Positions 1 through 5,434 of a DNA stretch of 5,515 bases are shown here, one piece after another. Location: positions 6,537 to 12,051 of the forward strand of contig CAJULU010000072.1 in the NCBI GenBank assembly GCA_910587575.1, in the 5' to 3' direction. Each line of letters opens with the position of its first letter. The stretch's first letter is position 1. The stretch is from an uncultured Dorea sp. Its GTDB lineage: Bacteria > Bacillota > Clostridia > Lachnospirales > Lachnospiraceae. Under the pieces are notes generated by a model that did not search any database, was not told the origin of the DNA, and was given only the letters and a program-made list of their open reading frames with translations. A program made the translations under genes and the position numbers.

Positions 1-299
1 AAATATCCCTGCTGGCGGACCTCCGCTTCTATCGCACCGATCAGCCTGCCAAAGAACGGATCGGCAATAATGTTCTCATATTTATCTTTTCTGCTTTTGA
101 CTGCCAGGCCGATAATCCCCGAACGGTTCTGCGTCAGACTCCTCGCACTGTTGTTCGGCACATAATCATACTCCTCCAGAAGCTTCTCCACCCGCTCTAC
201 CGTCTTCTGGGATACCTCGCTCGTCTTCCCATGGATCACATTCGACACAGTCGTCGTACTGGTCCCTAACATATCGGCCATATCTTTAATCGTTATCAT
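1..299 (-). CDS. LacI-family transcriptional regulator, N-terminal part (cut by window edge)
   Basis: The first 99 residues of a LacI/GalR-family DNA-binding regulator; the rest lies beyond the left edge. It begins MITIKDMADMLGTSTTTVSN. The helix-turn-helix covers about residues 3-22, with recognition helix TSTTTVSNVIHG. Residues T15, T16 and N20 fall where LacI has Tyr17, Gln18 and Arg22, so operator choice probably differs from LacI. The hinge region is YVPNNSARSLTQNRSGIIGL (46-65), with the conserved ARSL that inserts into the minor groove, followed by the start of the sugar-binding core (ADPFFGRLIGAIEAEVRQQGY). The start is ATG at 299, preceded by GGAGGTG at 311-317, 11 nt away. The gene is divergent from malQ, so control of malQ and of itself by a maltodextrin-like effector is likely but inferred. 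The effector cannot be predicted because the core domain is missing. Confidence 0.95.
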   Translation of the reverse strand, partial: MITIKDMADMLGTSTTTVSNVIHGKTSEVSQKTVERVEKLLEEYDYVPNNSARSLTQNRSGIIGLAVKSRKDKYENIIADPFFGRLIGAIEAEVRQQGY

Positions 300-426
300 C
301 TTATACCTTACACCTCCGTAACGATTCCCTATGGGTACGCCCGTCCGGTGTCCATTCGCCAATCCATGAAAAACATGACCCAGCACAAAGCTGCCGTCCG
401 GGACTTTGTCATAAATACTTCAATTT

Positions 427-455
427 ATTATATCATAGATTTAAAAACGCAACAA
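427..455 (-). promoter_or_regulatory. SigA-type promoter for the LacI-family gene
   Basis: Read on the minus strand, a perfect extended -10 (TGA then TATAAT, 435-427) sits 17 nt downstream of TTGTTG (455-450), a -35 matching three of six consensus bases. Transcription would start near 420 and leave a leader of about 120 nt before the ATG at 299. The -35 overlaps one copy of the TTGCGTTTT motif (452-444) and an imperfect palindrome (449-463), which fits autoregulation. Confidence 0.65.
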
Positions 456-463
456 GTTTCTGC
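444..463. promoter_or_regulatory. Candidate LacI-family operator over the regulator promoter
   Basis: AAAACGCAA (444-452) is the exact reverse complement of TTGCGTTTT at 552-560 on the other side of the intergenic region. The overlapping GCAACAAGTTTCTGC (449-463) is an imperfect 15-bp palindrome in which GCA..AA.TT..TGC is symmetric. LacI/GalR operators are short palindromes, and ACGCAA/TTGCGT half-sites are known for MalR/CcpA-type members. Its position over the -35 would allow repression. The sequence match is seen; binding is inferred. Confidence 0.35.
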
Positions 464-526
464 ACTGCATAAACATCCTTTACATTTGTGTACATTTTGC
501 ACAAAATTTTATGGTTTTTCTGACAT

Positions 527-580
527 TATAATACTAAATATTAAATACAGATTGCGTTTTATCCGAAAAAGAGGTACATT
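527..580 (+). promoter_or_regulatory. Candidate malQ promoter region (two alternatives)
   Basis: There are two candidates. The first is a perfect TATAAT at 527-532 without a recognisable -35 at normal spacing, giving a leader of about 150 nt. The second is TTGCGT (552-557), 17 nt, then TACATT (575-580), giving a leader of about 105 nt. The second -35 is itself part of the TTGCGTTTT motif shared with the regulator's promoter. Both are weak by consensus, which would suit an activated or tightly controlled sugar gene. The sequence alone does not decide between them. Confidence 0.35.
552..560 (+). promoter_or_regulatory. Second copy of the TTGCGTTTT motif (candidate operator half-site)
   Basis: An exact inverted partner of 444-452, lying 133 nt before the malQ start; the other copy lies 145 nt before the regulator's start. 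Each copy points along the transcription of its own gene. Centre-to-centre distance is 108 bp, compatible with looping between two bound dimers. Function is inferred from position and symmetry. Confidence 0.35.
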
Positions 581-596
581 TATATTATGTATATAA

Positions 597-614
597 GGCG
601 CAGTCTTATGCGCC
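597..614 (+). promoter_or_regulatory. Perfect hairpin in the malQ leader
   Basis: GGCGCA (597-602) and TGCGCC (609-614) form a 6-bp G+C-rich stem with a 6-nt loop, standing out in an AT-rich region. It lies close to the predicted 5' end of the malQ transcript. There is no T-run after it, so it is not a normal intrinsic terminator. It could protect the 5' end of the mRNA, or act at DNA level as a palindromic protein site. Confidence 0.5.
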
Positions 615-692
615 GGAATTTTCGGTCTGTTTCGGAATCAAATCATATCGAGATTCTTTGTATATTACAAGATTATTTAGGAGGTAATTTTT

Positions 693-2183
693 ATGAAACG
701 AAAAGCAGGGATTCTTCTTTCCATCACCAGCCTGCCGTCGCACTATGGTATTGGCTGTTTTTCCAGGAGCGCCTATGACTTTATTGACTGGCTGAAGGAA
801 GCCGGGCAGTCTTACTGGCAGATTCTTCCGCTGGGCCCTACCAGTTACGGGGATTCCCCTTACCAGTCTTTTTCTACCTTTGCCGGGAACCCTTATTTCA
901 TCAGCCTGGAAGCCTTGGTTGAGGAGGGCGTTCTTCATCAGGAAGAGTGTGATGCTGCTGATTTTGGGGATCAGGCGGATCAGGTCGATTATGAAAAGCT
1001 TTATAAGAACCGGTACACCATTCTCTACAAAGCCTACCAGAGAAGCTGGATTACAGAGAATCATGACTACCAGCATTTCGTCAGAAAGAATAAATGGTGG
1101 CTCTCTGACTATGCCCTGTTCATGGCTGTCAAAGAACAGTACGATAACATGCCCTGGGATCAGTGGCCGGAGGACATCCGTCTGCGCAAGAGTTCCGCCA
1201 TGGAGGAATACTATAAAGAACTCTACCCTTATGTGGAATTCCACCAGTATCTGCAGTTTAAGTTCCATGAGCAGTGGAGCGCTCTGAAAGACTATGCCAA
1301 CCAGAAGGGAATCCGTCTGATCGGCGATATCCCCATCTACGTGGCCATGGACAGCGCCGACACATGGGCGCATCCGGAACTGTTCCAATTAGACGAAAAG
1401 AACGTTCCCCTTGCAGTGGCAGGCTGCCCGCCGGATGGATTTTCTGCCACGGGACAGCTCTGGGGGAATCCTCTTTATCGCTGGGAATACCACAGGGATA
1501 CGAACTATCAGTGGTGGATTTCCCGTCTGGCTTACTGTTTCCAGATGTACGATGTACTGAGGATTGATCATTTCCGTGGGTTTGATGAATATTACTCCAT
1601 CCCTTACGGTGACGACTCTGCCGTAAACGGCCACTGGGAGAAGGGACCCGGAATCGAACTGTTCCAGTGTATGGAGCAGCATCTGGGGCACCATGAAGTA
1701 ATCGCCGAGGATCTGGGGTATGTGACGGATTCTGTCCGCTGGCTGGTACATGAGAGCGGATTCCCGGGAATGAAGGTACTGGAGTTCGCATTTGACTCCA
1801 GGGATTCCGGTTCTGCCAGTGATTATCTGCCCCATAATTACCTGGCCAACAGCGTGGCTTATACGGGAACCCATGATAATGAGACCATCGTGGGATGGCT
1901 GGATTCTATTAAGGAGGAGGAACTGGACGCTGCCAGGGACTATCTGTGTGACCACCATACTCCGAAGGAACTGCTGTATAAGTCCTTCATTTCCCTGGTA
2001 ATGAGAAGCAATGCCAAGACCTGTATTATTCCGATGCAGGATTACATGGGACTTGACAACAGCTGCCGCATGAACCAGCCTTCTACCGTGGGGACGAACT
2101 GGCGGTGGCGGCTTACGAAGGAAGATCTGACGGAAGAACTGAAAGAGGAGATTCTTTCGGTTACAAGGAGATATGGCCGTTAG
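693..2183 (+). CDS. malQ: 4-alpha-glucanotransferase (amylomaltase), GH77
   Basis: Cytoplasmic disproportionating enzyme that cuts an alpha-1,4-glucan and moves the released segment onto another glucan or glucose, freeing glucose and lengthening maltodextrins for phosphorylase. At 496 residues it is the short amylomaltase type, like the roughly 500-residue Thermus enzyme, without the N-terminal extension of E. coli MalQ. The N-terminus reads RKAGILLSITSLPSHYGIG, and SYGDSPYQSFSTFAGNPYF (51-69) is a family hallmark. Also present are GDIPIYVAMDSAD (211-223) and CPPDGFSATGQLWGNPLY (245-262). The catalytic nucleophile is D292 in RIDHFRG, the acid/base is E339 in IAEDLG, and the third acidic residue is D395 in GTHDNE, almost the same numbering as in Thermus (293/340/395). 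NQPSTVGTNWRWRL (461-474) closes the family fold. The start is fixed by AGGAGG at 679-684. It appears monocistronic, ends at a terminator, and is divergent from a LacI-type regulator. Confidence 0.98.
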   Translation: MKRKAGILLSITSLPSHYGIGCFSRSAYDFIDWLKEAGQSYWQILPLGPTSYGDSPYQSFSTFAGNPYFISLEALVEEGVLHQEECDAADFGDQADQVDYEKLYKNRYTILYKAYQRSWITENHDYQHFVRKNKWWLSDYALFMAVKEQYDNMPWDQWPEDIRLRKSSAMEEYYKELYPYVEFHQYLQFKFHEQWSALKDYANQKGIRLIGDIPIYVAMDSADTWAHPELFQLDEKNVPLAVAGCPPDGFSATGQLWGNPLYRWEYHRDTNYQWWISRLAYCFQMYDVLRIDHFRGFDEYYSIPYGDDSAVNGHWEKGPGIELFQCMEQHLGHHEVIAEDLGYVTDSVRWLVHESGFPGMKVLEFAFDSRDSGSASDYLPHNYLANSVAYTGTHDNETIVGWLDSIKEEELDAARDYLCDHHTPKELLYKSFISLVMRSNAKTCIIPMQDYMGLDNSCRMNQPSTVGTNWRWRLTKEDLTEELKEEILSVTRRYGR

Positions 2184-2224
2184 AGAGAGATTCTAAACAG
2201 CGAAAGCCCGCTACGGGAGTGTAA

Positions 2225-2278
2225 AATAAAGTGTGTAAGTCAGAAATACAGAAAATCTAACTGCACACTTTATTTTTT
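2225..2278. terminator. Bidirectional intrinsic terminator between convergent malQ and the ABC operon
   Basis: AAAATAAAGTGTG (2225-2237) pairs perfectly with CACACTTTATTTT (2266-2278), a 13-bp stem. The 28-nt interior can extend it: AGT/ACT and AGA/TCT pairs either side of one mismatch. The A-rich and T-rich outer arms supply a U-rich end in both directions, so one element can serve both converging units. The right arm reaches the last base of the ATPase stop codon. A tiny CCCG/CGGG stem at 2207-2217 precedes it. The repeated ends may also be a mobile-element remnant. Confidence 0.8.
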
Positions 2279-2958
2279 TATCTAAGGTAAGACCCTTTCT
2301 CCACAATTTTCCCATCCGCCACATGAATCACCCTCGTCCCATATTCAGCAACCGCCGTATCATGGGTCACCATCACCACCGTCATGCCGTTCCGGTTCAA
2401 CTTCTGCAGCAGCTCCATCACCACCCGCGAATTTTCCCGGTCCAGATTCCCCGTCGGTTCATCGGCAAACAGAATCTCCGGGGCATTCGCAATTGCCCTT
2501 GCGATGGCAATGCGTTGCTGCTCCCCGCCCGACATCTGCGATATATATTTCTTTTCCAGCTTCTCCATGCCAAACTCACCCAGTAACCTTTGCGCAGCCT
2601 TTTTGCGCTCTTTTGATTTTTTTCCTGCATACCCCAGCGGAACCATTATATTTTCCAGCGCATTCAGCTCCGGTATTAAGTGATAGGACTGAAAAACAAA
2701 CCCCATCTTCCGGTTTCGGATTCTGGCACACTCTTTCTTACTGAGATTTCTGGCAGCCATCCCATCCAGTTTGTAAGTTCCCCCGGTTTCTTCATCCAGC
2801 AATCCCAGAATATTCAGCAGAGTAGACTTACCGCTTCCCGATTTGCCATAGATACAGACAAATTCCCCACGGTCAATCGTAAGGTCAATGCCTTTGAGTA
2901 CCTTTGTCTCCACACCATTTCCAAAATATGATTTTTCTAAATCCCTGCATAGTATCAT
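2278..2958 (-). CDS. ABC transporter ATP-binding protein, MacB/LolD type
   Basis: ATPase subunit of an FtsX/MacB-type (type VII) ABC system, 226 residues, a normal length for a stand-alone subunit. Visible motifs in order: Walker A GKSGSGKST (38-46), Q-loop Q90 in VFQSYHLIPELNALENI (the family-typical stretch after the Q-loop), ABC signature MSGGEQQRI (142-150), Walker B ILFADEP with catalytic E167, D-loop around NLD (171-173), and switch H199 in VTHD. All are intact, so it should hydrolyse ATP. An in-frame TTG at 2979 would add seven residues, but AGGAGG (2971-2966) lies inside that extension and 7 nt before the ATG at 2958, so the ATG is chosen. It is the last gene of the operon, 33 nt after the second permease, with a hairpin in the gap. 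It should energise the two neighbouring permeases at the inner face of the membrane. Confidence 0.96.
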   Translation of the reverse strand: MILCRDLEKSYFGNGVETKVLKGIDLTIDRGEFVCIYGKSGSGKSTLLNILGLLDEETGGTYKLDGMAARNLSKKECARIRNRKMGFVFQSYHLIPELNALENIMVPLGYAGKKSKERKKAAQRLLGEFGMEKLEKKYISQMSGGEQQRIAIARAIANAPEILFADEPTGNLDRENSRVVMELLQKLNRNGMTVVMVTHDTAVAEYGTRVIHVADGKIVEKGSYLR

Positions 2959-2965
2959 TTCCGCA

Positions 2966-2971
2966 CCTCCT
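2966..2971 (-). promoter_or_regulatory. Ribosome binding site that sets the ATPase start
   Basis: AGGAGG on the minus strand, 7 nt before ATG 2958. It rules out the upstream TTG at 2979, which would place this site inside the coding region. Confidence 0.85.
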
Positions 2972-2973
2972 GG

Positions 2974-2993
2974 AATCAACGCAGCCGTTGATT
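2974..2993 (-). promoter_or_regulatory. Perfect intercistronic hairpin before the ATPase
   Basis: AATCAACG (2993-2986) and CGTTGATT (2981-2974) make an 8-bp stem with loop GCTG. The stem begins inside the permease stop codon (2994-2992) and ends 2 nt before the ATPase ribosome binding site. No T-run follows, so it is not a terminator. It may tune ATPase translation relative to the permeases, link it to ribosomes finishing the permease, or act as an mRNA processing or stability element. Confidence 0.6.
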
Positions 2994-4098
2994 ACTGAAT
3001 CTGTTCCACAATCTTTCCCCCCGCCAGTTTCACATAGACTACAAATACCACGAAAGCCGTAACTGCGGCACAGGCGGCAAACGCAATCCCTGCCACGGCA
3101 GCACTTCCCCGCACTTTAATCCCTCCTATCATAATCCCAACATCCAGCCCATATGTGGCAATCCAGCCAGCCGCAACGCCCAGGACTGTTCCGGCAAGAT
3201 TCATTGCGGCAATCTCCGTAAATATCTCAGCCAGGATTTGCTTATGGCTCGCCCCACAAGCCAGACATACCCCATACCCACCTTTTCTTGTCTCAAACAA
3301 TAACTGGTAAATGGACAGGATCCCCACAAAAAACACTGCAAGTATTAAAATTCCCGCATGGCTCAATACCCGTATTGAAACCTTCACCTTCTCACTATTA
3401 TTTCTCAGCTCCGCTTCCGGCAAATAGACCCGGTAGACGTACTGACTCCCATGCTCTTTCTGCAAATACTCCTCTACCTGTCCGGACACACGGCCTGCAT
3501 CCGGAAATTCTGCCGAATCCCATACCGCATGGATGAATCCAGGCGCAATTTCTCCTGCCATCTCCTCCATATAAGCAATCGGCGCCACCACACAATTTGC
3601 CCAATCGTTCTTTTCTAAATAATCCTTGGGGAATTGCTCTGGCATCTGGCGGATCCTAAGCCCAGGAACCGGATTCATTCCCACTGCCAAAGCCTCTTGT
3701 GTTTCTGCTCCCCAATAAGAACAGCCTTCCTCCAGATCCAATCTCTCATAGTCCGCCAACACAAGCGAAAACTCATAAGAAGCCTCTGCCTCCACGAAAA
3801 ACTGGGGAATGTCTACCAGAAGAAACGTCTTTCCCCCTGTTATTTTCTGTAGTTCTCTGTAATCCCTAAGCGTCAGGGACGGCTCATCCTGAACCTCCTG
3901 GTCATTTTTTACTGAAATCTCCAGCGCCATATCCATTTCCTGCCCTTCCAGACGCATTTCCTCTGCTTTCAGGGATGCAGACAAATTCCCAGAATAGACG
4001 AATACGCTCATTCCCAACGCCATTTCTCCAACCATCAATAAAGAAATCCATCGATTCCAATACAGCATCCTTATTGCTTTTCTAACCAAATATTCCAT
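2992..4098 (-). CDS. FtsX/MacB-family ABC transporter permease (second permease)
   Basis: Membrane subunit of the ABC system, 368 residues. The layout is the four-helix MacB/FtsX plan: TM1 about 17-36 (LLMVGEMALGMSVFVYSG), an extracytoplasmic domain about 37-243, then TM2 about 244-266, TM3 about 290-316 and TM4 about 332-357. The cytoplasmic stretch ETRKGGYGVCLACGASHKQI (269-288), between TM2 and TM3, matches the usual FtsX segment (E.G...A.GAS...I) that touches the ATPase. The extracytoplasmic domain is rich in acidic residues and diverges from a standard MacB core, so substrate cannot be inferred. The start is ATG 4098, supported by AGGGAG (4111-4106) 7 nt upstream; an in-frame TTG at 4128 lacks a properly spaced site. 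It probably pairs with the permease encoded upstream as a heterodimer. A 181-nt repeat-bearing gap separates them, long for this otherwise compact operon. Confidence 0.9.
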   Translation of the reverse strand: MEYLVRKAIRMLYWNRWISLLMVGEMALGMSVFVYSGNLSASLKAEEMRLEGQEMDMALEISVKNDQEVQDEPSLTLRDYRELQKITGGKTFLLVDIPQFFVEAEASYEFSLVLADYERLDLEEGCSYWGAETQEALAVGMNPVPGLRIRQMPEQFPKDYLEKNDWANCVVAPIAYMEEMAGEIAPGFIHAVWDSAEFPDAGRVSGQVEEYLQKEHGSQYVYRVYLPEAELRNNSEKVKVSIRVLSHAGILILAVFFVGILSIYQLLFETRKGGYGVCLACGASHKQILAEIFTEIAAMNLAGTVLGVAAGWIATYGLDVGIMIGGIKVRGSAAVAGIAFAACAAVTAFVVFVVYVKLAGGKIVEQIQ

Positions 4099-4105
4099 TC
4101 CAGAT

Positions 4106-4111
4106 CTCCCT
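4106..4111 (-). promoter_or_regulatory. Ribosome binding site that sets the second permease start
   Basis: AGGGAG on the minus strand, 7 nt before ATG 4098. The GAAGGTG next to the upstream TTG at 4128 abuts that codon with no spacing, so it cannot serve it. Confidence 0.75.
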
Positions 4112-4203
4112 TGTACCTGCCACAACACCTTCTAAGACTACCCACTGTCCTCCCCTTTTATCCACAAACCGCCGCCCTGACTCTCTCATATCCCCTGGGG
4201 CAG

Positions 4204-4229
4204 CTCTTCCTCTTACAAACTCTCTCGCA
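4204..4229 (-). repeat. Direct repeat, copy in the inter-permease spacer
   Basis: A 26-nt segment matching 4271-4296 at 23 of 26 positions, 67 nt away in the same orientation. Its minus-strand core is GAGAGAGTTTGT. It lies downstream, in transcription order, of the copy at the permease 3' end. A shorter, weaker third echo (ATGAGAGAGT) begins at 4189. Confidence 0.7.
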
Positions 4230-4270
4230 TGCTCCCTGACAGATACGATAAGAATGCCGGTTAAGCCTCC

Positions 4271-4296
4271 CTCTTTCTCTCACAAACTCTCTCTCA
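4271..4296 (-). repeat. Direct repeat, copy covering the 3' end of the first permease
   Basis: This copy includes the last codons of the permease (RESL and its TGA stop, 4282-4280) and the next 9 nt. The other copy at 4204-4229 also reads RESL then a stop (TAA) in its local frame. A short tandem duplication is the simplest origin, though the purine-rich GA repeats leave some room for low-complexity similarity. Confidence 0.7.
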
Positions 4297-5422
4297 GGTA
4301 CACATGCCGGGACTCACCGGTAAATACATGTTTCATGACAACTACCGTTATTATTTCACACATGAAAAATGCTGCTGCCAGAAACCAGAATACCGCTGTA
4401 TGGTCTAGCAGCACCGCACTCTCCAGCGACGCCAGTCTTGCAAATGGCAAAAGTGTGGCCAATACCAGCATGGCAGAACAAAAGGTGACCAGCAGCGTCT
4501 CAAAAAACAACATTCTCTTCATTTCCCCTTCCGTCGCCCCCAACGCCATATGAATTCCGATTGTCTGCCTCTCCTTCTTCGCTTTTCCCATAAGTACAAC
4601 CGTTTCATTCATCAGAAAAAACAGAGCCGAGACCGCAGCCCCAATTCCCCTGACTGTCCGCCATTGCATCTTCGTCGCAAGTGCATTTTCATAGATAGTT
4701 CTGCCGTCGGTGGCTCCCTGAACCTCAACGCCTTCGTATTTCTCCAATTCTTCCGTAACAAAAGCGGCGATCCTCGCTTTCTCTTCCTCCGTATCTGCCT
4801 TGAATATACCGGTAAATTGTACGTTCTGTTTGTTCCGGCAGATTTCTTTCATTGTCTCAAACGGCAGAAACATTCCCTCAAATTTTGCATCCGTCATTAT
4901 CCCGATAATTCTAAGTTCTTCCCCACAGACAGAAATCCTGTCGCCCACCCGGCAGTCATACCTTTTTGCATTCTTTTTATCCAGAAAGCATACCCTTGCT
5001 CCTTCCCGCAACTCCTGTTCGTCAAAGCCTCTTCCGCTGATTTCCGGCAATGGATAGAAATAATGTTCATCGATTCCCTTGACTGCCATATATTGATGAT
5101 TCCATTGGGGGAAATCCTCTTGATAATATGCACTCACGGAATATTCCGTTCCCCCAGCCTCCGGAACATCAAACCCGCTACTGAACCAGTCAATCTGGAC
5201 AGCATCCTCCATGTTGTCAAATGTGGTATAATAAATCACCTGATCTGCAGACCGGATATTCGCAATACAGAATGCCGGAAACAACAGCCCTATGTAAAAA
5301 GAAAGTATATATAATAGATACCGTTTTTTATGATACCCTATCTTAAGAAATACCTGATGACAACCATATCTCCACCGCCAGAGCTTTTCTGACCGTGACG
5401 GCGAATCTCCCTTTCTTCCCAT
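4280..5422 (-). CDS. FtsX/MacB-family ABC transporter permease (first permease)
   Basis: Membrane subunit, 380 residues from the chosen start. A basic N-terminus (1-34, with HKKR just before the membrane) precedes TM1 about 35-56. The extracytoplasmic domain runs about 57-255 and contains the MacB core pattern: GRGFDEQEL (130-138), ARVCFLDKKNA (142-152), then VGDRISVCGEELRIIGIMTD (159-178). TM2 is about 256-278, TM3 about 303-330 and TM4 about 342-364. KKERQTIGIHMALGATEGEM (282-301) is the classic FtsX cytoplasmic segment. An in-frame ATG at 5506 would add 28 residues but has no ribosome binding site and overlaps the end of another reading frame. AGGGAGG (5434-5428) lies 5 nt before ATG 5422, so that start is used. 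The preceding gene's stop overlaps this ribosome binding site, typical of coupled operon genes. Expected role: half of a permease heterodimer working with the ATPase two genes downstream; substrate unknown. Confidence 0.9.
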   Translation of the reverse strand: MGRKGDSPSRSEKLWRWRYGCHQVFLKIGYHKKRYLLYILSFYIGLLFPAFCIANIRSADQVIYYTTFDNMEDAVQIDWFSSGFDVPEAGGTEYSVSAYYQEDFPQWNHQYMAVKGIDEHYFYPLPEISGRGFDEQELREGARVCFLDKKNAKRYDCRVGDRISVCGEELRIIGIMTDAKFEGMFLPFETMKEICRNKQNVQFTGIFKADTEEEKARIAAFVTEELEKYEGVEVQGATDGRTIYENALATKMQWRTVRGIGAAVSALFFLMNETVVLMGKAKKERQTIGIHMALGATEGEMKRMLFFETLLVTFCSAMLVLATLLPFARLASLESAVLLDHTAVFWFLAAAFFMCEIITVVVMKHVFTGESRHVYLRESL

Positions 5423-5427
5423 ATCAG

Positions 5428-5434
5428 CCTCCCT
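5428..5434 (-). promoter_or_regulatory. Ribosome binding site that sets the first permease start
   Basis: AGGGAGG on the minus strand, 5 nt before ATG 5422. It overlaps the TAG stop (5435-5433) of the upstream reading frame, so both the start choice and operon continuity rest on it. Confidence 0.75.

Larger units (their letters stand above)
300..692. other. Divergent intergenic regulatory region between the LacI-type gene and malQ
   Basis: A 393-nt stretch without a credible gene, very AT-rich between about 410 and 600. It must hold the promoters for both divergent genes. Besides the sites listed separately, it contains TACATTT three times (481, 491, 575), an inverted repeat TTTGTG-N9-CACAAA (485-505), and in the regulator's leader a weak stem pairing ACAAAG (385-390) with CTTTGT (404-409). 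The malQ ribosome binding site is AGGAGG at 679-684, 8 nt before its ATG. Short open frames across this region lack ribosome binding sites and protein-like composition. Confidence 0.85.
4099..4279 (-). other. Repeat-bearing spacer between the two permease genes
   Basis: A 181-nt purine-rich (minus strand) gap with no terminator and no convincing promoter. It contains a near-copy of the upstream permease's 3' end, a 5-codon frame MRESL (4230-4213) behind AGGGAG, and a 35-codon frame (4189-4082) that runs into the second permease. The gap is unusually long for the operon and looks like duplicated, decaying sequence or a leader. Confidence 0.6.

Noticed and set aside
597..625. Malq leader hairpin as an intrinsic terminator or attenuator
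   Set aside because: The stem is followed by mixed sequence (GGAATTTTCGG), not a run of T, so simple termination is unlikely.
300..692. Catabolite-response (cre) box for CcpA
   Set aside because: No sequence in the region fits the full TGWAANCGNTNWCA pattern with its central CG; only ACGCAA/TTGCGT half-sites are seen.
348..778. Two short plus-strand frames in the intergenic region and across the malQ start
   Set aside because: The first starts with GTG and spans the divergent promoter region; the second overlaps malQ in another frame. Neither has a ribosome binding site or protein-like composition.
606..1388. 260-codon minus-strand open frame antisense to malQ
   Set aside because: It lies opposite a certain malQ gene, has no fitting ribosome binding site and no recognisable domain; it arises from malQ codon use.
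1258..1958. Two further long minus-strand frames antisense to malQ
   Set aside because: Same reasons: full overlap with malQ, and low-complexity R/P/S-rich or unstructured translations.
4550..5314. 254-codon plus-strand frame antisense to the first permease
   Set aside because: No Shine-Dalgarno before its ATG, no family resemblance, and it lies entirely opposite a permease with clear FtsX/MacB motifs.
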